64,000 nt of DNA from Phoenix dactylifera. Lineage: Eukaryota > Streptophyta > Magnoliopsida > Arecales > Arecaceae. The notes under the pieces are model-generated. The model saw nothing but the letters and a program-made list of their open reading frames with translations, did not search any database and was not told the origin of the DNA. The stretch spans positions 372,001 through 436,000 of the forward strand of contig NW_024067786.1 of assembly GCF_009389715.1 (NCBI RefSeq), in the 5' to 3' direction. A program made the translations under genes and the position numbers. Below, in pieces: positions 23,401-34,869 of this stretch; within the stretch, counting starts at the first letter, position 1; every line of letters begins with the position of its first letter.

Positions 23401-23696
23401 GTCATCTTTGGCTAGAGAGACAAAAATGTCCTCTTTATACTTTGTTTTCCCCTTAATAAATGATCTTTTGAGTTATTTCACATTTGTAGGTGGAACAAAA
23501 ACATGGTATCTTATGTGGAATAAGGCAGGATAAACGCTTTATTCCACACACTGCCATGTTTCCAGCGTTCGGGGTGGCACGCGTCTGGATCCGCTGTCAT
23601 TTTATCGGCCCAAAGTATGGACCGCCCAAATCTCTCCTGGATCCCTGATGTGACCTTCGCTCAAACCCTCATGCAACGGTGAAAAGTACTCCGCGA

Positions 23697-23699
23697 GGC

Positions 23700-23734
<35 letters not shown>
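23697..23734. repeat. Microsatellite (TTA)n
   Basis: About 12 ATT units. Confidence 0.95.
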
Positions 23735-23742
23735 TTGGCTGA

Positions 23743-24645
23743 GGCTGTACATGGATCGGATCTGCCCGTGATCTGATTTAAATGTTAGGATCCGCGTGTC
23801 CAGACCGGATTCTAAAATTTGAATCGAATTATTTTCTGGATTGGATCCATGCGTGAGGGGTTGTGGTACCATCAGTCGTTTTTAAGTGAATTTATGGTGG
23901 ATTATCATGGCAGACTGGAAGAAGATATGGTTTGTTAGGAGCATGTTAGCTTGCTCCCTAAGAGATAGAAAATGCCAGCCAACGAGGAACAAGCATAGGT
24001 TCGCATAATCCAAAGGAAACTCGGCCCGTCAGGATTCTCTCTCGATCTATTACACTGTCGATACCTCTGGTGTCTCGGTAGCTGGCTCTTTTTTTTTCTT
24101 CTATTTTTTGGTTTTTGTTTCTTTTAACTTCTGAAGGGAGAAAGTGAGGGAACACTGAAGTGTATCTGGGTCGTGCCCGTTTTCTGCAATGGAGTTGGAT
24201 TTTGGAAGAAGGTGTGGCATTTTTTTTTGTCCTCGTGAGAGGGGAGCTGGGAGACACCAAGTTCCGTCCAATCAGTCATGTAGATAAAAAATAGTGTGAT
24301 ATGAAATTTAGCTTGTAGACCGACTTAGTAAGTCATGGGTCATCCGTTCTGACTGGAAGTTAATTGCCAGTCTTTCGAGTCATGGGTCACCCAGCACCTC
24401 ATAATTATGATATGACCAAATTAGATTTGCTCAAATTCTTTCTGAAAAGCACAAAAAAATTGGATTCGATAGGAATCCGAACCCGACTCGACTCAAATCC
24501 AGATCCAACTCGGATCCGATCTAATCCGAACCGATCTTCAACCAGATCGGATCTGAATCCAAAATTAGGATCCAAACAAAAAAATCAAGGCGGGTCGGAG
24601 TCACTCAGGATTCGACCCGATCCGAACCATTTGTACCCCTAACGA
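23743..24645. repeat. GGATCGGAT-type dispersed repeat, probably one non-autonomous element
   Basis: The left end (GGCTGTACATGGATCGGATC) and the right end read on the other strand (AGGGGTACAAATGGTTCGGATC) look like imperfect inverted termini. Inside the right half are many CGAACC and GGATCCGA units. The middle (about 23870-24400) looks unrelated and may be an insertion or host DNA. Boundaries are uncertain. Confidence 0.35.
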
Positions 24646-25165
24646 CGGCAGCTCACATATGATTAATATAAATGCGACTAACAAAATCAAAAAGCAAAAT
24701 ACTATATAGAGATTCTGGCACCAGCCCGTGGTCTGCCCAAATAAAGCCTCTCGAGTGATGAGCTGTATAGGAGGCCATCCAGTTAGTTGTATCATTCGTC
24801 TTCCAATAGACATGCATAGTCTGATAGGAGATGCACTCCCTCAATAGTCTATGAATATCGCAGAGTAACAGCCGATCCTCAACTAAGCTGCCTCGGCTTT
24901 GATCCACTATGGTCCAGGCTTCTTGAGCGGCAGATGATTCGCACCCAGTATCTGCCTCGCAAAAAAAACCATCTTTCTAGATCGCTCGAAGCCTGCTGAG
25001 TCGAAGATCCGCTGACTCCCTACCCAAGCAATCTGGTGTCATGGTCCCGGATAAACGAACCCCACGCCACCGCCACGTCCATCCTCTGCGACGCTGTCAT
25101 CGAAGTTCGCCAAAGGGTGGAGGCACCCAGGAGACGGAGATAGTCCTTTTGCTCCCTCCCCCATA
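24640..25165 (-). mobile_element. LINE 3' end with RNase H fragment (minus strand)
   Basis: The minus strand reads, across frame changes, GVGFVYPGP (RNase H start), then DIHRLLRECIS, then NWMASYTAHH, then FIWADHGLVPESLYSI. It ends in the family 3' end GAGCTGCCGTCGTT at about 24645. The poly(A) tail is missing; the GGATCGGAT repeat starts at that point. Degenerate. Confidence 0.7.
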
Positions 25166-25214
25166 AGGCTCGCCTCGTGACGGAGAGGAGACTCAGAGCA
25201 CTCCTGTTCCCATG

Positions 25215-27149
25215 GCGGCCATGGAGGAGCTCGGCGGATCGAAGAAGAGGAAGTGCGACTCCTCTTTTGGCGAAGGGAGGGGAGAAGTCCGATCCGAAGC
25301 ACCCCAAGAAGGCTTCATCCAGGCCCGCGAAGCCCCAGGCAACCGGCTCCAAAAAGCCTCCGAAGGATCTCGAAGCGAAGTCCATTAAGGCTTCCGACCG
25401 GAGAAATCGGCCCCTGTTCAGGCGAAAAAGGAGCCCAAGACGATTCCCAAAGAGCGTCGCTTGGGCTGCTAAGGTCTCTTCCTTGATCTCACTCTGTGTC
25501 TATATTCGCTTGTTTCTTTATTGGATTCAAGTGGATTTCGTGGGAATTGATGTTTCTTATCGAATATCTTCGCTTCCTAATTATCTCTGATCAAAAGATG
25601 CTAATTGCCGGGAAAAGGTGTTTTTCGTCACATCAATTAACTATTTTTCGTATTTAATCAAGGAATTCTGATTCTTTCCTCTTACCCTATTTGATAACTG
25701 TTTTTCCTTTTTTTTTTTCCTTCCCGAAAAGCAATGTAGAAGATTTACCTTGCTCCTGAGGAATGTTGGAGTCATAAGTTTCATGGGGAGCAAGAATTTT
25801 AGCTGTGGGATATGACTTTGCTTATTTGTTGGGTCTTTGGGTGTTTCATTTCCTTTGTCTTGGATGTATTTGCTGTTTTTAGGGTGACACGGTGCTCGAA
25901 CTAAGGGAACTCGAACATCTCGTGGTCAGGAGAACTAGATGCTAATTGGGCTTTAATGTTTCGGTTGTAGTAAATGGCAGTGCCAAAGGGATATGACATC
26001 CAGAGGCTGCTGAGGGAGTGTGATGTCTTTCAGATTGTGCATGTGTTCCGAGAGGCAAACAAAGCTACTAACTAGGTGACCTCCTTCTCACCATTCTGTA
26101 AAAATTCTCTGGATCGTTTTGTATCCGTTCCTCCATATCTGTGGAGTATTTTGTCTCTTGACTCAGATGACAATGCTTACACGAGACTAGTGTGAGCTGC
26201 CGATGTACCAAAAAAAAAAAAAAAAGGAAAGGAAGAAGAAGAGGAAGCCAAATTACGGTCTCGAGAAAGTACGATTGATTGCACTCAATTTTATTTCGGA
26301 ATCCGTATAACCATGTTGGTATTCTGGTTTACTTGCAGCCAGAGGTGCATGTTACTCTCCACGCTTTATCCCAAATTGTCATGCAAAGTTTGATTGGTTT
26401 GCTTCTGTACTCTGCTCTTTCCTCCCCTCTTTGACATATTGTTTTGTTAGTTTGTTGAAAGTGCAACATGGAACAATTATTTAGCCTGTTAAATAATTAC
26501 ATCCAGATTTTAAGGAGCTACTGGCTGTTTTTGTTATGAATTTTGAAGGTTAAGCATAGGCAAACGACACATTATCACTCATGCGTGAGATGTTTATTTA
26601 TTTATGAGAGTGTTCTCCTCTCCTCATGGCATTTCTGGTTATACATTGCGCACTTCATTAATGTATTGCTACCATCCTTGCCTGCAACATCTCCTGTTTT
26701 TCTTGTTAATGTTCATGATGTTCACTTGTTGTATCTTTCACTTTCAAGTTGAACATGTAGAATCGTGCTTCTTTTCTAATACTTCTTGTCTAAATTTGCT
26801 CATGCTATCTTAGTTTGGACGACTGGCTTGTCTAAATTTGTCTATTCCTTCCCTCTGTACAAAGATAATTCTTATTTGCATCTTAGTGAATTCAATCTAG
26901 CAGCATGTAAGAATAAGCTTAATCCTTACATTTTCATTTCAGAGTGAAGGGGAAGAAGCTGTTGCTGGAGAAGGCACAGATAGGCGCACTCAGAGGGTTG
27001 AGATGAAAGCATCAGTATCTGATGATGATAATAGTGAAATTTGTGGGAAGAGCAGGCAGTTAGCAGTGGGAGGAAAGAAGGATCCTTCAATATGGAGATG
27101 TGTGCCACTAGTGGAGGGTGGTCTTCCAAAGTTAGCATACAGTTGCTAG
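25215..27149 (+). CDS. Possible gene for a small basic protein of unknown function (two exons, perhaps broken)
   Basis: I do not recognise it. ATG at 25215 opens MAAMEELGGSKKRKCDSS. The Lys/Arg/Pro-rich stretch that continues best (GGEKSDPKHPKKASSRPAK) is in another frame, so either a small splice is missed or there is a frameshift near 25260. A plausible donor (AAG|GTCTCT) follows at about 25472. A second exon, 26943-27149, has a strong acceptor (TTTCATTTCAG) and 68 codons ending KLAYSC. It is acidic first (EGEEAVAGEGTD), then neutral. A LINE 3' end sits in the intron. Exon joining is tentative. High GC in exon 1 with a CpG-rich start looks like a real plant 5' exon. Alternatives: a pseudogene, or an exon pair of a larger gene. 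Confidence 0.35.
25870..26226 (+). mobile_element. LINE 3' end with RNase H fragment (plus strand)
   Basis: Reads, with stops, through CDVFQIVHVFREANKATN, the usual end of a plant LINE RNase H domain. It then has the family 3' end GAGCTGCCGATGTACC and an A-tail at 26210-26226. Lies inside the putative intron of the 25215-27149 gene. Confidence 0.75.
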
Positions 27150-27204
27150 CTCTACAACATTCTCAATACAAGGGGTACACAAGTGTACTAAGTTTTTAGA
27201 ATTC

Positions 27205-27480
27205 CATATCTTCTTTGCTCCTATCTTGCTCGCAAGTGTACTAGGATATCAAATGTAAGATGAGTGAAAACTTTGCGGGAGAATTATCCTGAGTTGCTGC
27301 CAAACGAAGTACAAGAAAATGTTGTTTTTGAGCGTACATAACTGAAGTTTTCTCCATAATTTCTTTGCTCCTTATTGCTCCTAAGTGTATAAAGATTCAA
27401 ATATCAGATAAGTGGAAACTTTATAGGAGACTTATCCTGAATGTCTGCCAAATGAGGTACAAGTTCCATGTTCTTTTGGT
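27205..27480. repeat. Imperfect tandem duplication, 2 x about 150 bp
   Basis: Order of shared blocks in both copies: TTTCTTTGCTCCT, AAGTGTA, GGAAACTTT-like, TTATCCTGA, CTGCCAAA and GTACAAG. Lies between the unknown gene and the 3' end of the J-protein gene. Non-coding. Confidence 0.65.
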
Positions 27481-27634
27481 ATATGTGATGTTCAACTAAA
27501 GCTGTCTGGGATAATTGCAATATGCTCTAAATTTTGATTTGTATGAAAACAGCCACAGGAGTCATTTATCATTGTTGAAATGGAGCAGTGCTGCATTGAA
27601 TAGCAATGGAAAAAAAAAAAAATACAGTGACAAT

Positions 27635-29887
27635 TCAATATCTGAAACTGGAATTCTTCGTTCTGTTTGGTCTATTTTCTGGTCTTGCCTGGTAGACAGG
27701 TGACTCGCATCTACCTCCTCTTCTGTTGTTGTTCTGAATTTCGCTGGCGTGGTTATACCGAGTATCCTGTGGATTTTTGATTACCTGATCCCTGTGGTGT
27801 GGATATTCTGGGAATAGCAGGTAGTCAGAAGGATCGAAGAGGGGAAAATCTCTTTGGAAAGCTGCATTGGCTCGTAAGCAGCTCTCAATCACTCTGCATT
27901 CCTGTTTGAATCTGTTCTGGACTTCCTTCAGGGCCTGTAGGATCCTCTTTGACTTCATTCTTCTTCGATCGTCGTGACCATTCCGTTCCTCCGTGCCATT
28001 AATGCCTGACTTCTGGTGGCATTCCTTGCAGTAGCTGTCCCTTCTATCAGAGTTGAAGTGTCTTCTTCTAATTTTGTCTGAGAGGCATGCATATGCCTGA
28101 AAATGATCGGATTTTCTTATTTTGAGAGAACTCTATGTAAGCCATCTTAACCCAGGTGCTCAGAAAATGACAATGGAAAAAGAAAAAAGATTTCTTTCTG
28201 AAAAAAAATGGAATAAGATGAACTTGAAACTTGAGATTAATTTCAAACCATCATGTAGTTTGTTATTCAGGTCTTCTCTTGGGAGTAGTCCTTGGATGGG
28301 GCTCCGCATCATTGATATCGGATTAAACTTGGGAGTAGAATGAGGCGTGGGTGGCTAAGAAACAAATGTATTTGCAGCATGTTTCTTTTGATCAGGTGAT
28401 CAAGAAGAAGAGAAAGTAAACTCATGATCAATGATTTGGATCAAATCCATAGATAGCTGAAGTGGAGAGAGAGACTGTGTATGATGAATGCATCTAGAAC
28501 TTGGATGTTGAGATTAGTTGTGCTTTTCTAGCTGTTACATAAATGACAATTATGCTCAGCAAAAACAATTGCTCGTGATTAGGGACTACCGAACCAGGCC
28601 GAACTGTCTAGTTCTAGCAGTGTCGAATCGACATGGTGCAAAACTAGGTCGGTTCGTCTGTTACATTTGGTTCCGGCCCATCACACCCAGTTTGCACCGA
28701 ACCGACCGGTTTCGACTGGTTCTATATGGGTTTCCGCTCCGTACTAACCGCTATCATTTTAAAGCAATAAGATGCATCATATAGGTTAAACCGAAATCAT
28801 ATAAACATTAAAAAATATTTAAAAAAATATCAAATTAGATTTAATTTTATAGAAAAAGTTTTAAAAAAGTGATTACTAATTTAATTTTTTTACAAACTTA
28901 AAAAAGAGGCGTGCTGGTCGATTTGGTTGGCATCGGTGCTGAACCGTACTGAGCGTCGACCGATATGGGTTTCGGTACCAGTTTGGTAGATCTTGTTTCA
29001 AATTAGTAGGAATCAAGAAATAGAATATGTTTACATGGGGAAATGTTATTTTAAATACGTATGAAGTACAGGAGCATTGACGTAGTGGCGAGGATGGACG
29101 AGAAAACCCCTCTAAGCGTTTTCTGTCGCTATGCCCGGACCTACCCACCCCCCAAAATAAAGTAGAGCAGGTAGAAGATTTCTGGCTAATTTGCCATGAA
29201 GTCTTTGTGACAATCAAATACCCCTTTTTTTGATTCAAGGTAGAAGATGGCAGAAATGGGAACCACAGCCAATCATAGCTAGGTGTTTGAATTATCTTTG
29301 CAATTCTCAAGGCTTCTACCTACATTTATTTGAACAAAAATGACCACCATTCACCTAGCTGAGCACCATCCTGACCTCACCCAAGTTTCGATACAAAGAA
29401 AAGAGGAGGAACTAGAGAAGAAGAAGAAGAAGAAGATGCTACAAAATACCTCTGAGACAAGTTTGAATGCAATTTCAGCCTTGGGGTGCTTGTTCTTGTC
29501 CGGATGAAGCTGTAATGCTACAAAACGAAATGAAATCAAAGAAAAGAAAACTGGAACTGGAATAGAACTGGAACTCTAGATTTATTGAGCACATACCCAG
29601 TTGGCGGTATCGCCTCCGGATTGCATCCACCTCTGAATCTTCATCAACCTATGGTTGGGCAATGGGCACTCAAAAACATGTTTGAACTTAGGAACAAATC
29701 ACAGCTGATAGATGTAAAATAATAAAACCAGCATCGAGATATAGAACTCAACTCCAAGAATGAGGTACCAATCAATGAAGGCCGGCTTCCGGGGTGATCG
29801 GCGACGATGAGTGCAAGAAGTGAATACAGATGATATGGCGCAAATATCTCTCACAAGCAGCGCTTTGGAATCCAATTCCCCTGCCAT
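27635..29887 (-). CDS. J-domain (DnaJ/HSP40-like) co-chaperone, four exons
   Basis: Exons on the minus strand: 29887-29753, 29648-29597, 29517-29450 and 28096-27635. All are GT-AG and the frame closes to 238 aa. The J-domain spans residues about 39-95: DWYLILGVDEDSEVDAIRRR, then a helix-II end, then ALQLHPDKNKHPKAEIAFKL, then AYACLSD. The HPD triad is at 67-69 and is intact, so stimulation of an Hsp70 ATPase is expected. There is no Gly/Phe region and no zinc-finger domain, i.e. a type III J-protein. The C-terminal 130 residues are Arg/Asn/Gln-rich with CKEC and no recognised domain. No signal peptide or membrane segment, so likely cytosol or nucleus. Intron 3 (1.35 kb) contains a repeat-like insert. 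A TATA box lies about 140 bp upstream. Confidence 0.92.
28570..28995. repeat. Repeat-like insert with ACCGAACCG/CCGGTTTCG units in intron 3 of the J-protein gene
   Basis: The two ends (28575-28760 and 28910-28995) are GC-richer, full of CGAACCG, GACCGG and CGGT units in opposite orientations, and enclose an A/T-rich core. This suggests a decayed inverted-repeat element, perhaps of the same kind as the GGTACCG-rich MITE at 53932. Boundaries not resolved. Confidence 0.35.
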
Positions 29888-30024
29888 CTTAGCCTTCCCA
29901 TGCTCCCAAAACCGACTCCAATTAAAAGATCCAATAGGAGGAAGAAGGAAAGGAACTCATCTTTGAATTCTTTATTGATTCGTTGGTTATTCTTCTTCTA
30001 ACTCGCTGAGCCTATGCTTCTAAT

Positions 30025-30031
30025 TTTTATA
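30025..30031 (-). promoter_or_regulatory. TATA box of the J-protein gene
   Basis: TATAAAA on the minus strand, about 140 bp upstream of the ATG at 29887; predicts transcription start near 30000. Inferred. Confidence 0.5.
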
Positions 30032-30039
30032 GTAGGCCA

Positions 30040-31049
30040 TGCAGTACTGGTAGGAGTGGATGAACGGAGCGGTTGAGTTTTTAAGTTTTCAAAGCGGGGT
30101 TTGCGGGAGAGATTTTGGAAGTGGGCGGAGATGGGTGGGAAGACGGGAAAGGTTACCGTTAGCCTTGCCACGTGGCACGTTGTGAGCCGGTTTCGGTGCT
30201 TCCGTTGCTCTTTTTCCTTTCTTTTTCTTTTTTTTCTCGCTTTTTTGTTTTCTCTGATGATGCACGGCTCTGCCCCACTTGACTACATCAGCCGGTGATG
30301 ACCGGTGGGAAACGGTCAGCCAAAATGAACTTGGGAAGCCAATCAGGGGGGAATAAAGCTAAATATAAAATTTGTATGACAAATTATATATCTATCTATT
30401 TCTATCTCTTCGATAAATAACATTGTGAATCACAAGAGATGCTAGCCTCAAGGTTATTGTAATCTATTATTATAATAAAAATGGCATATAATGTTTACAT
30501 GGTCAGATCTTTCATTACTCTACTAGTATAATTCTTGATAATTGTATCGAGGTTGTGAGGGTTACAAATATAAAGGAGCTCCCCAGTTCATATTGAACCT
30601 AGTGCCTCTTCTTTACAAAAATAAAATAAAAATAAAAGATTATTAAATCAATTTTTTGTTAACCAATGTGATGGAAAATAGCTTTGTGTATTTAATTTTA
30701 ATTTGGATTTAATAATTCATTAGTGAACTATGAATAAAGCAAAAGATTGCCGCTATTCCTATTATATAAAGATTGTCATATTATACCGATAGCTAAATTA
30801 CCATGATAGAAGAAAAGATATTAAATTATAATATCTCTTTAAATCTCTGCTATATATATATATATACATGTTATAGTAGAAAAAATTATATTAGCATTTT
30901 CCAAATTTTATTTCAAGCAAAATTTATCCATTTTATTAGGAGCAAAATCTTTCCTTCAATCTTAGCAAACTACTAAGTAAAGATCTAGAGAAACCGATGC
31001 AAAACAAAGATAAAAGATTTCAGGCCGTGCAACCGTCGCTAGGCGAGGG
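30040..31049. other. Intergenic, no gene recognised
   Basis: AT-rich beyond 30360; a short TA run near 30850. Nothing else seen. Confidence 0.45.
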
Positions 31050-31290
31050 AGGTTGAACACTTGCTGCTAGGTGACAATAGTTGGCTGGTGAAGAAGTGTG
31101 GTACCTTCTAGATCGTGCATATGTACCGAGAGACGAATAAGACAGCATATTGAGTCGCCTCTTTTGCTGTCCAGCATTTTGGATTTGTCATCTTCAATCC
31201 ACCAGCATTTCCCGCTACTATTTCCGTTTCCCAACGTAGCAATTTGGACAAGTCCCCACCACTTTCATTTGAATTGCAAAGACTGTTGTT
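31050..31290 (+). mobile_element. LINE RNase H fragment (plus strand)
   Basis: Reads IVHMYRETNKTAY, then a stop, then VASFAVQHFGF, the terminal part of the RNase H domain seen in the other copies. No clear poly(A) tail. Very degenerate. Confidence 0.55.
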
Positions 31291-32330
31291 AAAAATGGCC
31301 GGGCCTTGAACCTTGAGACCCACATCTAGGTGCCGTAGGCTAGTAGCCATAAGACCACCGGGATGCCTTGGGACCTGAGGGCAGTTGTTCAACGGCTAGC
31401 TGTCCGAGACCACCGTGGGTCCCCCTCGTAGGCATTTGGTTTGGTGCCTCCAGCTCGGTGAGCCTCCAATTTCAAAGCATGGAATTTGAAATATGATCCT
31501 TGTTTGACATCTAAGCTATGGGAAGCGTAAGTTGCTGTTGCAGACATGGATTAGATTCCAATTTGCGTACTTTTGGATTGCATGTCAAGCAAAGGAACTA
31601 AATTTTCAAGCGGTTACTTGTAATCATGCAATAGCTTCTTATTTTTTCTTGGTCAAGTGTTTGCTTCCAAGTCATTGGCATCAGTATAAATGCAGGACAG
31701 TCCATAATGAGTGCTAAGAAATGTTGGTAGGGTTAGTGTTATTATTTTTTCGCACAAAGTCCTTTGTGGGTGAGGTCATGGTTAGATGTGAGGACAACTA
31801 AAACATGTTAATTGAGGTGTGGAAAAATTGTCCTTGGTTTTATGGAAAGTCATTCATGATGAAATGGAATTCGGTTGGTGCAACTACTAGATTAGTGGAG
31901 GTGATAAATGGCTCTGGTTGCATGAACTAAGTCGCAAGCTATAAGATTAATTATGAGGATTCTTGCTTGGTTTGGAACCACAACTAACTTACTTTAAGAT
32001 AAGTTTCATGCTATGCCATGCCAAGAGGACAAAGTTGAATTTCATTAGCAGTAGCAGTGGGAGCTATGAAAGAGCTGAAGATTATGTCTCTTTTTGTCAT
32101 GTAACAATGAGGGGAAAAGGCTGAGACAATCTATGTAATGTTAGAGAAGCCATACTGCTGGTAATATTTTCCATTCTTGAAACCAAGCCAAGATTTTCAA
32201 TAAAATTGCTACCTCATTTTGATTGTCCACCCAAGAGAACAGAGCTTTGTTAAAAAATCTATAATTTTTATTACATAATTTATGTAAATCGTGGTAATAA
32301 AGCAATCCCTTTGATCAAAATTAGGGTTGT
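31291..32330. other. Intergenic, no gene recognised
   Basis: No coding signature; 61-64 aa ORFs have no family motif. Confidence 0.4.
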
Positions 32331-32535
32331 CACTCCACCCCATTAATCTGGTGCCCAACTAGGCCAAAAGCAGACCCAGACCCGATGCAATAAATAAGTT
32401 GTATTTGGGTCCAAAATCATGCCTATTAACATTTTTGGGTCAGGCATGATTTTGAGGTTTTTAGATTTGACTTGACCCGAACTCAACCTATAATCATATA
32501 AATTATCTGATTTATTACTTGTATACATATACACT

Positions 32536-32574
32536 TATATACAATACAATACAATACAATATAATATAATATAT
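32536..32574. repeat. (ACAAT)n/(ATAAT)n simple repeat
   Basis: Pentanucleotide ACAAT units passing into ATAAT units. Confidence 0.8.
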
Positions 32575-32700
32575 TAATTTTATTTATATATGCTTTACTT
32601 TATAAATTCTTAGCATATAAAGTTTGTTCTATGAACTTATAAGGGCAAAAGGTATAAAAAATAATGTGTTAGAATATGCTTGAGTATAAATACTTAACTC

Positions 32701-33405
32701 TTTTTTTTTTGTATGCTGAAACCGATGATTCATACAATTCTAGTATGGATACATCCAAGAAGGTCAAAATACAACATTATTCTAGAGCGTACAAGGCAGC
32801 TCCCTCTCTCCAACCCAAAGAGTGACTCCAAAGTGATTGGCCACGTACGAGACCATCTAGTTGTAGCCTCGTTGGTCTATCTGTAGACATGCTTAGCCTG
32901 AAAGACCACCCCGCTAGAGACCATAGCTTGGATGTCATGGATCAGAAGGTGGCACTCGCCCCTACCGCCGACAATCCGCTGGACCCAGCCAATGACTATA
33001 GCTGAGTCCCCCTCAAACAGTACCACACTAACTTGCAACACACGCCCTCAGCTTAGCCTCCGGGACCGATGTGTTGAAGATCTGGCAACCACCAGCCACA
33101 ATCACTCTGAAGTTCGGGCCCCTAATAACAAAGCCTACACATCCCCTCCTACCACCATCCAGCACGCATCCATCAAAATTGACCTTGAGGAAACTCGGGG
33201 GTGAGGGCTTACAGGTGAAGAACACTATCCGAAACGCTACACAAGTAGAAGTAGAGCCCCAGGTGCCCCGAGTTATCAAAGGTCCATTCAATAGATCTAG
33301 CTGACTAATCTCCACCGCCTGACCCCGGGCCCACTCCACAACAATTTCTAGAGAAGGACAGCTCTCGCCAAAAGTCCAAACATTTCTGGCTAGCCAGATC
33401 TGATA
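32701..33405 (-). mobile_element. LINE 3' portion with RNase H domain (copy 1)
   Basis: The minus strand codes WARGQAVEISQLDLLNGPLI, then RGTWGSTSTCVAFRI, then PPPSFLKVNFDG (RNase H start) and GFVIRGPNFRVIVAGG. The rest is frame-shifted, down to the T-tract (tail) at 32701-32710. Truncated, dead. It lies within the tandem duplication. Confidence 0.75.
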
Positions 33406-33831
33406 AGTATAAATACTTGACTTTAAGTAAAGCGGTTTTTTATTTTTAATCGATCATCACTACATAGTTAATCATCAATTGCTTATTCATGATTTGATTC
33501 TTGTGCATGTATGGATGTTTCTTTGATAAACTTCTCAAAGCTTGGACTGTTTTATCTTCTCCAATCCTTCAAGTTACAACATTTGATACTTGATAGGTAC
33601 ATGGACTCGACCTCTACCTGACCCCAATTCGATGTCATTTTTATTACTCGAATCCATACCTAACCCAATCCTTCTGGATATGGAATGGAAGAAAAATTAA
33701 ACCCAAAAATTTTATTTATATATGCTTTACTTTATAAATTCTTGGCATATAAAGTTTGTTCTATAAACTTATAAAGGCAAAAAGTATAAAACATAATATG
33801 TTAGAATATGCTTGAGTATAAATACTTGACT

Positions 33832-34555
33832 TTTTTTTTTTTTGCTGAAACGGATGATTCAAACAATTCTAATACAGATACATCCAAGAAGGTCAAAATA
33901 TAACATATTCCGGAATGCACAAGGCAGCTCCCTCTCTTCAACCCAAAAGATGTCTCCAAGTATTTAGCCACATACGAGGCCACCCAATCTGCAACCCCGT
34001 TGGCTTCTCTGTAGACATGCTTAGCCTGGAGGGTCACCCTGCCAGAGATCATGGCTTGGATGTCACAAATCAGGGGGTGACACTTGCCCTTACCGCCGAC
34101 AATCTGTTAGACCCAGCCAATGACCGTAGCCGAATCCCCTTCGAACAGTACCACATTAACCTGCAACATACGTCGAGCATAACCTAGACTGGGCCATGCT
34201 GCCCTCAGCTCCGCCTCCGGGACCAAAATGTTGAAGATCTGAAAACCACTAGCCATAATCACCCTAGACTTCGGGCCTCTGATAACAAAATCTGCACCCT
34301 TCCTCCTGCCGCTATCCAGTAGGCATCCATCGAAATTGACTCTGAGAAAACTCGGAGGTGGGGGCGCCCTGGTGAAGAGCACCATTCGAGACGCTACACG
34401 AGCAGAAGTAGAGGCCCAGGTGCCCCGAGCTATCAAAGGTCCATCCAACATATCTGCCTGACTAATCTCCACCACCTGACCCTAGGTTTGCTCCACAACA
34501 ATTTCCGGAGAAGGACAACTCTCGCCAAAAGTCTAAATATTTCTAGCTAGCCAGA
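33832..34555 (-). mobile_element. LINE 3' portion with RNase H domain (copy 2)
   Basis: Second, better preserved copy: VNFDGCLLDSGR, then AELRAAWPSLGYARR, then LFEGDSATVIGWV. After a frame break come LQAKHVYREANGVADWVASY and the tail (T-tract 33832-33843). These are the canonical RNase H elements with the first Asp, the Glu (AELRA) and the third Asp (GDS). Stops and frame breaks make it non-functional. Confidence 0.8.
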
Positions 34556-34869
34556 TCTGATAAGTATAGATACTTGACTTTAAGTAAAGCATATTTTTAT
34601 TTTTAGTCAATCATCGTTACATAGTTAAACATCAATTGCTTATTCATGATTTGATTCTTGTGCATGTATGGATGTTTCTTTGATAAACTTCTCAAGGCTT
34701 GGACTGTTTTATCTTCTCCGGTCCTTCAAGTTATAACATTTGATACTTGATAGGTACATGGACTCGATCTCTACCTGACCCCAATTCGATGTCATTTTTA
34801 TTACTCGAATCCATACCTAACCCAATCCTTCTGGATATGGAATGGAAGAAAAATTAGACCCAAAATCTT

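Larger units (their letters stand above)
32579..34863. repeat. Tandem segmental duplication, 2 x about 1.14 kb
   Basis: Copy 1 is about 32579-33710 and copy 2 about 33711-34863. Each contains, in order, the AT-rich block beginning TTTATTTATATATGCTTTAC, a T-tract, a minus-strand LINE RNase H fragment, and a unique block ending GGATATGGAATGGAAGAAAAA. The offset is 1132 bp near the left end and 1157 bp on the right because of small indels. The LINE was present before the duplication. Confidence 0.85.
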
